Positions 45,098 to 53,167 of a stretch of DNA of 64,000 nucleotides are shown here, one piece after another. Source of the DNA: Winogradskyella eckloniae. Lineage in GTDB: Bacteria; Bacteroidota; Bacteroidia; Flavobacteriales; Flavobacteriaceae. The DNA lies in contig NZ_JABRWP010000005.1 in the NCBI RefSeq assembly GCF_013249045.1, forward strand, positions 1-64,000, in the 5' to 3' direction. The notes beneath the pieces are model-generated. The model worked only from the letters and a program-made list of their open reading frames with translations, had not been told where the DNA came from and did no database searches. Within the stretch, counting starts at the first letter, position 1. Every line of letters starts with the position of its first letter. The translations under genes were made by a program, and so were the position numbers.

Positions 45098-46276
45098 ATG
45101 AAATTCTCCAAATTCAACCTAACTAACTACAAGTCAAAATTTTACGAAAAGAATACGCTTTCGGATGAGGCTTTCGAGGATAAGAAACATCAAGTTGCAC
45201 TTGAAATTTCTAAAGTCGGCATTTGGGATTGGGATATAAAAACCAACAAAGTAACGTATTCTAAGGAATCTAAAGAAATTATTGGATATGCTGCGGATGA
45301 ATTAAAAAACACTGCTGATGCTTGGAATAATAAAATTCATTCTGATGATAAGGAGTCTTATTTTAGTGGCTTTAAGTCGCACTTAAAAGGTGAAATTGAT
45401 TTTTATGAAAATGAATATCGTATAAAGTGTAAAAATGGTAGCTATAAATGGATTTTACATAAAGGCAAAGTTGTAGAGCATGATCACAACGGAAAACCGA
45501 GTCGCATTATTGGGACACACACTGATATTACCAACCTAAAAAGTACCGAAGAAAAGCTAAACCAAAACTTACATCTTATTACCAACCAAAATAAGAGGTT
45601 ATACAACTTTACACATATAGTGTCACATAATTTAAAAACTCACATCGGAAACTTTAAAAACCTATTGGAGTTCTATGATGACGCAAAATCAGATGACGAA
45701 AAAGAAGATTTAATTGAACATCTTAGAACTATTTCTAATTCGTTAACCACTACCATTGTTGATTTAGACGATGTCATTAGCATTAAATCTAAAGCGCAAA
45801 ACAATCAAATAAAAGAACGTGTTTACTTATATAATTGCTGTAATAAAATTATAGATAGTTTAAAAAGTGACAAGAACAAAAATGAGGTTACCATACATAA
45901 TGCCCTTAGACAAGATGAAGTTATATTATCTAATACATCTTACTTAGATAGTATTTTTCACAACCTTATTTCTAACGGAATAAAATATGCTGATCCTAAT
46001 AAAAATTCTCAGATAATAATTCAATCTATACATGATAAGGATAGCATCAAAATTTTAATTTCTGATAATGGTATTGGGATCGATTTAAATAAATTCAAAG
46101 ATCAAATTTTTGAAATGTACCAAACATTTCATGGAACAGACAGAAAAGATTCTAGAGGTGTGGGCTTATACATTACTAAAACGCAAGTTGAAGCTCTTAA
46201 TGGCACTATTGAAATTGAGAGTGAATTAGGGAAAGGCACTGCGTTTACAATTACCTTTAAAAAACAACGACGGTAA
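45098..46276 (+). CDS. PAS-domain sensor histidine kinase
   Basis: The 392-residue protein has no signal peptide or membrane span, so it is cytoplasmic. A PAS domain with PAC motif spans about 30-150 (K-V-G-I-W-D-W-D, then R-I-I-G-T-H-T-D-I-T). The phospho-acceptor is His177 in V-S-H-N-L-K-T. The HATPase domain has the N box (H-N-L-I-S-N-G-I-K-Y), D-N-G-I-G-I-D and G-V-G-L-Y-I-T. No response regulator is adjacent. The signal is unknown. Confidence 0.88.
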   Translation: MKFSKFNLTNYKSKFYEKNTLSDEAFEDKKHQVALEISKVGIWDWDIKTNKVTYSKESKEIIGYAADELKNTADAWNNKIHSDDKESYFSGFKSHLKGEIDFYENEYRIKCKNGSYKWILHKGKVVEHDHNGKPSRIIGTHTDITNLKSTEEKLNQNLHLITNQNKRLYNFTHIVSHNLKTHIGNFKNLLEFYDDAKSDDEKEDLIEHLRTISNSLTTTIVDLDDVISIKSKAQNNQIKERVYLYNCCNKIIDSLKSDKNKNEVTIHNALRQDEVILSNTSYLDSIFHNLISNGIKYADPNKNSQIIIQSIHDKDSIKILISDNGIGIDLNKFKDQIFEMYQTFHGTDRKDSRGVGLYITKTQVEALNGTIEIESELGKGTAFTITFKKQRR

Positions 46277-46331
46277 TTTTTATATCCTAAAAAGATTTGC
46301 GTTCAAAATAAACAAATTGCATTTAAGCAAC

Positions 46332-47063
46332 TTATGAATTAACATGCTGTAAATTGCCATGCTCTGGCACTTGCATTTCTGTTGGTGGCAATGTCATATA
46401 ATCTCCATAGAACGTACTTAGGTATAAATCATAACCATCTAAAATCATTAATTCTTTACCTTCAAAATTAGTTTTTGAATACGTTTGTAAAATGGATTTT
46501 GGCAATATTTTACCTAAATATGCATATTTATCAAGAGACGAAAACATAACATCTGTTGCTTTATGATTATAATATGTTGCTAGTTTATGATATAGGTTAA
46601 GCTTATATTTTTTACTAAAAAGACGTCCAATAACATATAAAGTGCCAGTAGACATATAGCCAAACACACCTTTGTCTTTTGTAATTTTACCTTTTAAAGT
46701 CCCTTGAACAGCCTTTAATGCAAACAATTGTAATTTTTGCGGGATTTTAGCACTAGAAATATTATCAAAAACAAAAATATCGATACAGATGTTTGGGTTA
46801 TCCTCAGCGACAAAACGGGTAACCCATAAATTGTTGCTCGTTATTTTAAAACCTTCTGGAATAACTTTTAAAAATTTATCATACTCACGTCTCTCAAATA
46901 CCACATCAGCATCATCATCCCAAGGAATAAATCCTTTGTGACGTATGGCTCCTATCATTGTACCAGCAAATAGGCTATATTTTAAATTATGCGTAGTACA
47001 AATTTGGTCTAATGCCACTAAAAGCGTCAACAACTCACTATGTAATTTCTTAATATCACCCAT
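46332..47063 (-). CDS. LicD-family nucleotidyl-phosphoryl transferase
   Basis: The 243-residue product has the LicD/fukutin core: a helix with S-L-F-A-G-T-M-I-G-A-I-R-H-K-G-F, then I-P-W-D-D-D-A-D-V-V-F and a basic R-R-E-Y-D-K-F-L. Known family members move phosphocholine, ribitol-phosphate or glycerol-phosphate from CDP donors to glycans. Its ATG overlaps the stop region of the GpsA-TagD fusion gene by 8 bases, so CDP-glycerol is the likely donor. The acceptor is unknown. There is no membrane span. Confidence 0.85.
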   Translation of the reverse strand: MGDIKKLHSELLTLLVALDQICTTHNLKYSLFAGTMIGAIRHKGFIPWDDDADVVFERREYDKFLKVIPEGFKITSNNLWVTRFVAEDNPNICIDIFVFDNISSAKIPQKLQLFALKAVQGTLKGKITKDKGVFGYMSTGTLYVIGRLFSKKYKLNLYHKLATYYNHKATDVMFSSLDKYAYLGKILPKSILQTYSKTNFEGKELMILDGYDLYLSTFYGDYMTLPPTEMQVPEHGNLQHVNS

Positions 47064-48420
47064 TAAGTAATTGTTTTAATTGCGATGTAGATACGCCTTT
47101 AGTTCTTGGTAAATAAATGACTTCACAAAAGTCCTCAAGATGATTAAACTTTCCTTCCCAATCATCTCCCATAACAAAAAAGTCCACTCTATGTTCAACT
47201 ATATCTTGTGATTTTTGCTCCCAGTTATCTTCAGGTATTACTAAGTCTACAAAATCTAAGGACTCTAAGTAGCGCTTTCGCTTTTTGTAATTAAACTTAC
47301 ACGTTTTTCCTTTGACTTCATTAAACTCATCTGTAGATAAGCCTACGATTAGCTTATGACCATAATCCTTAGATCTCTTTAATATTTCTAAATGTCCATA
47401 ATGTAATAAATCAAACGTGCCATAAGTGATCACAGTTTTAAATTTATTTTTTAGAATTAGAGAAAAATCGACATTAAGTGTTTTTGTGGTTTTAAATATG
47501 AAAAAATTAAATAACGTATCTAATATAGGAAGGTTTTTAATGAGCTTAGGTTCTATAATTTTATGTAAAAGATTTAAGGTTTTTATGTCTTCTAAAACTA
47601 CATTATTGGTCTTATCATCTGCGTTATAAAACCCTTTTTCTACAATTAATCCTAGTGTTCTGTTTCTACTTAAATCTGATAACGAGTTTAAACATAGATT
47701 ACCAATACCACAACCCAAATTTGCTGTTTTGGTATCACATTTAAGATACTTTAATAGTATTTTTATTTCCTTAAAGCATTGTGTAAGAATAAAATAATTA
47801 GTGTTACTAGAATTAAACTTACCATCAATGTTACCCATATAAACAGCATAAATATTATTCAGCGCACAGAGGTATTCTGCACCATTGTTGTCTGAAGTAA
47901 AGTCGAAGAAAAAAACGGTATCTCTAAATATCTCTTTTACCTTAATGATATCAACTCTATTTTTATAACTCATGGTTAACAATGTAGGTGCGTTTCTTAT
48001 AACTTCTACATTAAACGATGGTCCTTTAAGACTTATAAAATTCTTAAACTTAAGATCAATTGTAAAATAATCATGTATCGTTTTGCCTTGATCTAATAAG
48101 CCCTTAGACATATTTATAATCAGCGCGTCTTTATCAATATAAGATTCAAATATGAATTGATAATCTTTAAAAGAATGACTTGGAATGGCTATCAGTATTA
48201 TTTTAAACTCCTTTAATAATTCAAAATTATATTCTGAATTTATCTGTTTATTGAGTCTAAAATTTTGGAAATACTCCTTATTTCTATGCTCTTTTTTTAT
48301 TTGTTCGCTCTGTTTTTTGCTTTTTACAAATAAAGTAACCGAATTGGTTTTATTTAGTGAGAGTTGTTGAGCTACGGCAGTTCCTGTAGTTCCTGCGCCA
48401 ATTATTGCAATGTTATTCAT
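47056..48420 (-). CDS. GpsA-like dehydrogenase fused to glycerol-3-phosphate cytidylyltransferase
   Basis: The 454-residue fusion has an N-terminal GpsA-like part (about 1-310) with Rossmann loop I-I-G-A-G-T-T-G-T-A-V, N-M-S-K-G-L and S-R-N-R, and a C-terminal TagD part (about 327-454). TagD motifs are intact: G-T-F-D-L-L-H-Y-G-H (His340, His343), F-V-M-G-D-D-W-E-G-K-F and R-T-K-G-V-S-T-S. The dehydrogenase positions for catalytic Lys, Asp and Thr are all Asn (188, 241, 245), aligned without gaps to E. coli GpsA from memory. CDP-glycerol synthesis is thus likely; the dehydrogenase activity is doubtful. Confidence 0.88.
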   Translation of the reverse strand: MNNIAIIGAGTTGTAVAQQLSLNKTNSVTLFVKSKKQSEQIKKEHRNKEYFQNFRLNKQINSEYNFELLKEFKIILIAIPSHSFKDYQFIFESYIDKDALIINMSKGLLDQGKTIHDYFTIDLKFKNFISLKGPSFNVEVIRNAPTLLTMSYKNRVDIIKVKEIFRDTVFFFDFTSDNNGAEYLCALNNIYAVYMGNIDGKFNSSNTNYFILTQCFKEIKILLKYLKCDTKTANLGCGIGNLCLNSLSDLSRNRTLGLIVEKGFYNADDKTNNVVLEDIKTLNLLHKIIEPKLIKNLPILDTLFNFFIFKTTKTLNVDFSLILKNKFKTVITYGTFDLLHYGHLEILKRSKDYGHKLIVGLSTDEFNEVKGKTCKFNYKKRKRYLESLDFVDLVIPEDNWEQKSQDIVEHRVDFFVMGDDWEGKFNHLEDFCEVIYLPRTKGVSTSQLKQLLNG

Positions 48421-48769
48421 AATTTTTAATACTCTAAAATTGGTGCTTGAATTCGATTATTTTATTAATTCAAACTAACAATAGATAACTTAATAAATTA
48501 CTAATAACATGGCATTAGCCAACATTATAAGGTTAGGTCTAATAATTTATTTTGGCAAGATAAACATTATTCTTATTCCTATTTAAATAGTAGGACAACT
48601 TACATAAATGTTCTATTAACTTACAAAAAACACAAATTTTATAGATCAAAATAACCCAACGCGCTCATCTTAAAAAATGTTTACTAGTACAAAAAAGCAC
48701 GAATAAATTTCACATATAAAAAAAGGCAATCAAAAAAATGATTGCCCATTATATCTATTTTCTAATACA
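48421..48769 (+). other. 349-base intergenic region upstream of the GpsA-TagD gene
   Basis: Apart from the rny terminator (48718-48746) nothing clear is visible. No complete TTG/TAnnTTTG promoter was found for the fusion gene, and no repeat or small gene is supported. Confidence 0.5.
48718..48746 (-). terminator. Intrinsic terminator of rny
   Basis: Stem GGCAATCA (48725-48732) pairs with TGATTGCC (48739-48746), with a 7-base T-run on the minus strand (48718-48724), about 25 bases after the rny stop. Confidence 0.82.
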
Positions 48770-50347
48770 TTATTTCGCAATATTAACAGCTCTGGTTTCT
48801 CTAATAACTGTAACCTTTACTTGTCCTGGATAGGTCATATCTGTTTGTATTTTTTGTGAAATCTCAAAAGATAAACTTGCCGCTCTTTCATCAGATACTT
48901 TTTCACTTTCTACAATTACACGTAATTCTCTACCTGCTTGTATAGCATAAGCCTTTTTTACACCTGTAAACCCAAATGCAACATCTTCTAAATCCTTTAA
49001 TCGTTGAATATACGAATCCAATACTTGACGTCTAGCTCCTGGTCGTGCTCCTGAGATGGCATCACAAACTTGTATTATTGGCGACAATAATGTGGTCATC
49101 TCAATTTCATCGTGGTGAGCACCAATGGCATTACACACTTCTGGCTTTTCTCCATGTTTTTCTGCCCATTGCATACCTAATATAGCATGTGGTGTTTCTA
49201 CATCAGTTTCTGATGATGGTACTTTACCGATATCATGCAATAAACCTGCTCTTTTTGCTAATTTTGGATTTAACCCTAATTCTGCAGCCATAACACCACA
49301 TAATTTAGCAACTTCACGCGAGTGCTGCAGTAAATTTTGACCATACGAAGAACGGTATTTCATACGACCTACCATTTTAATTAATTCTGGGTGTAAGCCA
49401 TGAATCCCTAAATCAATAACCGTACGCTTACCAACTTCAATAATTTCTTGCTCTATTTGTTTTTCAGTTTTTCTGACTACTTCTTCAATTCGCGCTGGGT
49501 GAATTCTTCCATCTGTAACTAACTTATGTAATGATAGGCGTGCAATTTCACGTCTTACAGAATCAAAACAAGATAATATTATCGCTTCTGGTGTATCATC
49601 AACAATAATCTCCACACCTGTAGCAGCTTCTATCGCTCTAATATTTCGTCCTTCTCTACCAATGATTCGGCCTTTTACATCATCTGATTCTATATTAAAT
49701 ACAGACACACAATTATCAACGGCTTCTTCCGTTCCTATACGCTGAATCGTATTTATAATGATCTTTTTAGCCTCTTGCTGAGCCGTTAACTTTGCTTCTT
49801 CTACTCTATCTTGTACAAACGCCATTGCATCTGTCTTCGCTTCTTCTTTAAGTGAGTGAATAAGTTGTTCTTTTGCTTCTTCTGCAGATAGTGCAGAAAT
49901 TACTTCTAATTGCTTTATTTGGCTTTTATGTGCCTTCTCTAATTCCTCTTGTTTCTTTTCAAGAAATTCAGTTCGGTAATCGTAGTCTTTAATTTTAGAC
50001 TCTAAAGATTGATTTGCCTTTTTAGCTTTATTAAGCTCATTAGAGATTTGAGATTCTTTATCTCTAATGCGTTTTTCCGCTTCTGCCATTTTTTTATCTC
50101 TCGATAAAATCACTTTTTCATGCTCAGCTTTTAACTCAATAAATTTTTCTTTTGCCTGAAGAATTTTGTCTTTTTTAATAGACTCTCCATCAGATTTTGC
50201 TTGTTTTAGAATTGTTTTTGATTCTAATTCTGCATTAGAAATCAATTTAGATGCTTTACCTTTTTCTAAAGATTTCGCTATAATATATCCTAATATTACT
50301 CCTAATATTGTGCCTCCAACTATATATATAATTGTGTTAGTATCCAT
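48770..50347 (-). CDS. rny: Ribonuclease Y
   Basis: This membrane-anchored endoribonuclease starts mRNA decay. The 525 residues have one N-terminal membrane span (about 5-25), a long coiled coil (about 30-200), a KH domain ([15 protein letters not shown]) and an HD domain (L-L-H-D-I-G-K, with A-H-H-D) that holds the metal-dependent catalytic site. It follows the 6S-like RNA and zapA in the same orientation. Confidence 0.96.
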   Translation of the reverse strand: MDTNTIIYIVGGTILGVILGYIIAKSLEKGKASKLISNAELESKTILKQAKSDGESIKKDKILQAKEKFIELKAEHEKVILSRDKKMAEAEKRIRDKESQISNELNKAKKANQSLESKIKDYDYRTEFLEKKQEELEKAHKSQIKQLEVISALSAEEAKEQLIHSLKEEAKTDAMAFVQDRVEEAKLTAQQEAKKIIINTIQRIGTEEAVDNCVSVFNIESDDVKGRIIGREGRNIRAIEAATGVEIIVDDTPEAIILSCFDSVRREIARLSLHKLVTDGRIHPARIEEVVRKTEKQIEQEIIEVGKRTVIDLGIHGLHPELIKMVGRMKYRSSYGQNLLQHSREVAKLCGVMAAELGLNPKLAKRAGLLHDIGKVPSSETDVETPHAILGMQWAEKHGEKPEVCNAIGAHHDEIEMTTLLSPIIQVCDAISGARPGARRQVLDSYIQRLKDLEDVAFGFTGVKKAYAIQAGRELRVIVESEKVSDERAASLSFEISQKIQTDMTYPGQVKVTVIRETRAVNIAK

Positions 50348-50370
50348 GTTAATTGTTTAGTTTAGTATAT

Positions 50371-50580
50371 AAAAAAAGCCTATATCAGTTATCGGTTTTG
50401 TATAAACTCCTTAAAAACAAGTTTAGGGCTAACAAGTTGATCAAAAATCTGTCTAAGATACTGCACTACTAAAACTAGTTTAGTAAGGACAGCACTAACA
50501 GCACGATTTTACAACTAAAACTCACCCTTTTTAAAGAATTGATCGTTGAGTTTATCAAAAAATGTAACTAATATAGGCAG
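50371..50580 (-). ncRNA. ssrS: 6S RNA candidate between zapA and rny
   Basis: On the minus strand a ~200-base transcript can fold into one long hairpin. The ends pair as a 14-bp closing stem (GCCTATATTAGTTA at the 5' end with TAACTGATATAGGC, one G-U). A second stem joins T-G-A-T-A-A-A-C-T-C with GAGTTTATACA, then an open middle part, then a terminal hairpin TACTAAA/TTTTAGTA near the centre. Seven T follow the closing stem. Linkage to zapA is typical of 6S RNA, which binds the housekeeping RNA polymerase. I could not run a covariance model. Confidence 0.72.
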
Positions 50581-50612
50581 TAACCTTAGTTTATTTTAAA
50601 GAACGTACGAGT

Positions 50613-50900
50613 TTAAATATGTTCACTTAACAATTCATTTAAAGCTTCTAACTTTTCTTGAATCTCTTCATTAACATACTCTTTATCTATTGATTTTTGC
50701 TCTACTTGAGCAGCAAATTGTAATGCACACATCGCTAATACATCTTGCTTATCTCTTACAGAATAATTTTGCTCAAATTGCCCAATCATCGCTTCAATTT
50801 TCTTAGAAGCTTTACGTAAACCTTCTTCTTGTACAGGATTTATCGTCAACGGATAAACTCTATTTGCAATAGAAAGTTTAATCTTTAATTGTTCTGGCAT
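50613..50900 (-). CDS. zapA: Cell division protein ZapA
   Basis: The 95-residue protein stabilises FtsZ rings. It has the short ZapA globular head (I-K-L-S-I-A-N-R-V-Y-P-L-T-I) followed by a helix with M-I-G-Q-F-E-Q-N-Y-S-V-R-D-K-Q-D-V-L-A-M and a coiled coil. It follows a coiled-coil gene by 19 bases. The 6S-like RNA lies directly downstream. Confidence 0.9.
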   Translation of the reverse strand: MPEQLKIKLSIANRVYPLTINPVQEEGLRKASKKIEAMIGQFEQNYSVRDKQDVLAMCALQFAAQVEQKSIDKEYVNEEIQEKLEALNELLSEHI

Positions 50901-50919
50901 ATCGTTTAAATTTACAACT

Positions 50920-51210
50920 TTATTCTGAGAGTTGACCTATACAATGGTCTATATCTCTTATAAGTGCATTTATTTTGAGCTTCGTTTCTCGTTTATTTTC
51001 GTCACTACCAAGTATTGAATTCGCCATTTTGAGTGTGTTATGTTTATCTACCCAATCCGCAATTTCTTCTTCTTGCTTCTTAAGCTTTAGCTGTTGTTGC
51101 TCTATTTCATTAGAAAGCTTAATATTCGCTTGTTTTAAAGCTTCTTGCTTATGTAAAATCTTACTGATTTTATTTTCTAACGCATCAACAATGTCTTCTA
51201 TTTTACTCAT
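50920..51210 (-). CDS. Small coiled-coil protein upstream of zapA
   Basis: The 96-residue product is nearly all coiled coil (about 8-55, with K-Q-E-A-L-K-Q-A-N-I-K-L and E-I-E-Q-Q-Q-L-K-L-K-K-Q-E-E), with a short C-terminal helix. Its position just before zapA suggests a ZapB-like or division-associated role. No direct sequence match is claimed. Confidence 0.75.
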   Translation of the reverse strand: MSKIEDIVDALENKISKILHKQEALKQANIKLSNEIEQQQLKLKKQEEEIADWVDKHNTLKMANSILGSDENKRETKLKINALIRDIDHCIGQLSE

Positions 51211-51234
51211 TAAAGCAATTCAATACTATTGAAA

Positions 51235-51266
51235 CAAAGTTAACATACCTATTTAAAAAACACAAT
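51235..51266 (-). promoter_or_regulatory. Candidate promoter of the coiled-coil/zapA unit
   Basis: On the minus strand TTG (51263-51265) and TAACTTTG (51235-51242) are spaced 20 bases apart, fitting the Bacteroidota pattern. The start codon is 25 bases downstream. Confidence 0.5.
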
Positions 51267-51467
51267 TCTTTTGTGATTATTTTTAATAATCCTTAGTCTC
51301 ACTTTAATAAAATTAGATTCTTATGCCTTAACTTTCCTATAACACGCTATAAATTAATCTCATTAAAAATAAAATTGGTGTAGAAAATATGATTGTATTA
51401 AAAATAATACAGTTTTAACATTTGTATTTCGTATCAAAATAATATTTTAGCTATTCGAGTCCATTTT

Positions 51468-53156
51468 ATGAAACCATTTTTGCTTTTTTTATTAGTTTCT
51501 TGCTCTATTTATGGGCAATCTGAATATCCTCAAGACTATTTTAGGCATCCATTAGATATTCCTCTTGTACTTTCTGGAACATTTGCAGAATTGCGTTCTA
51601 CACATTTTCATGGTGGTTTAGATATTAAAACACAACGTAAACAAGGCTTAAAAGTCTATGCAGCCGCAGAAGGTTATGTTAGTCGAATAAAAATTTCGCA
51701 TTACGGTTATGGCAAGGCTATTTATATTACGCATCCTAACGGCTACACAACCGTTTATGGCCATTTAAAAAAACTATCAGACCGACTAGAAGAATATATC
51801 AAACAATGTCAATACGATAAAGAATCATATGAAGTAGAAGTGTTTCCTCATTCCGAAGAACTTTTAATAATGCCAAATGAAATTATTGCCTATTCAGGAA
51901 ATACAGGTAGTTCTGGCGGACCTCATCTCCATTTTGAAATAAGAGATAATGAAGAACGACCAATAAATCCGTTGTTGTTTGGTTTTAAGGTAAAGGACTC
52001 TAAAGCACCTTTTGTTTCGGCTGTATTTGCTTATCCAAAAGATGAATTTGCTACTATAAATGGAAAAAACAAACGCACTCAATTGCGTTTAATACCGCAA
52101 AAATCAGGCGATTATAAAGTTGAAGAAATTACAGCTTATGGAGACATTGGTTTTGGTGTTACGTCTTACGATAAACAAGATTTAGCGCCTAATAATAATG
52201 GTGTTAGCAACATACAAACTGTTTTTAATGGTAATAGAAGCATTGAAGTGGACTTTAAGCGTTTTAGTTTTGAAGAGACTAAACACATTAAACGTTATGT
52301 TGATTACAGTTATTTTAAATCTAAAAAATCTAGAATTCAGAAACTATTTATTGAAAAAAATAATCCGTTAAGCTTATTTAAGGATGCCAATAACGACGGC
52401 TACGTAACCGTTGAAGATAGCACATCTACAGTTTACAAAATTAGAATTAGAGATTTTCATGATAATGAAACTTGGGTTACAGTACCTGTAAAAGGCAAAC
52501 ATATGGAAGCCATTACAGATAGTATAGTAGATGATTCAGAAAAATCACTTGTCTATAGTGATAAGACAACCACCTTAACTTCTGGTTTGGTTACGGTTAA
52601 TTTTTATGAAAACACCTTATATGATGATGAGTTTATAGATTTCAAAGTCAATTCAGATACGCTCATATTACATGAAGACAAAATTCCTCTGCAAAAGAAT
52701 TTTTATATAAACTACGATTTGTCAAAGTTTAAGTCTGAGCATCAGGATAAAATATTCATTGCTCAATTATATGGTTATTACAAAAGACCCAATTATCTAA
52801 ATACCACTAGAAAAGGTGATATTCTCAGTGCTAAAAGTAAAACATTTGGAACCTTTGCGCTGGCTATGGATACTATTTCACCGACCATAAAACCCATTAA
52901 CTTTCAAGATAAAAAATGGCTCAGTAAATACAGATATTTAAAAGTTAAAATTGACGATGACCTATCTGGAGTAAGTAAATACAGAGCAACGGTAAATGGC
53001 CAATGGATTTTAATGGAATACGATTATAAAACCCATACACTTACACACGATTTTAACGATAATGTCGTTAAAGACACCAAGAACGAATTAAAAATAATAG
53101 TGACTGATAATGTTGGAAATAGCACTACATTTGAAGCCATCTTTTATAGAAAATAA
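51468..53156 (+). CDS. M23-family (LytM) peptidoglycan endopeptidase-like protein
   Basis: The 562-residue product has a signal peptide (L-L-F-L-L-V-S-C-S-I-Y-G-Q). The M23 domain (about 30-170) carries the zinc ligands His48 and Asp52 in H-G-G-L-D and His155 in H-L-H-F-E (His153 likely also catalytic). M23 enzymes cleave peptide cross-links. The remaining ~390 residues are beta-rich and unassigned, common in large flavobacterial M23 proteins. The TonB receptor gene starts 11 bases after its stop. Confidence 0.9.
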   Translation: MKPFLLFLLVSCSIYGQSEYPQDYFRHPLDIPLVLSGTFAELRSTHFHGGLDIKTQRKQGLKVYAAAEGYVSRIKISHYGYGKAIYITHPNGYTTVYGHLKKLSDRLEEYIKQCQYDKESYEVEVFPHSEELLIMPNEIIAYSGNTGSSGGPHLHFEIRDNEERPINPLLFGFKVKDSKAPFVSAVFAYPKDEFATINGKNKRTQLRLIPQKSGDYKVEEITAYGDIGFGVTSYDKQDLAPNNNGVSNIQTVFNGNRSIEVDFKRFSFEETKHIKRYVDYSYFKSKKSRIQKLFIEKNNPLSLFKDANNDGYVTVEDSTSTVYKIRIRDFHDNETWVTVPVKGKHMEAITDSIVDDSEKSLVYSDKTTTLTSGLVTVNFYENTLYDDEFIDFKVNSDTLILHEDKIPLQKNFYINYDLSKFKSEHQDKIFIAQLYGYYKRPNYLNTTRKGDILSAKSKTFGTFALAMDTISPTIKPINFQDKKWLSKYRYLKVKIDDDLSGVSKYRATVNGQWILMEYDYKTHTLTHDFNDNVVKDTKNELKIIVTDNVGNSTTFEAIFYRK

Positions 53157-53167
53157 AACTAAACTAT

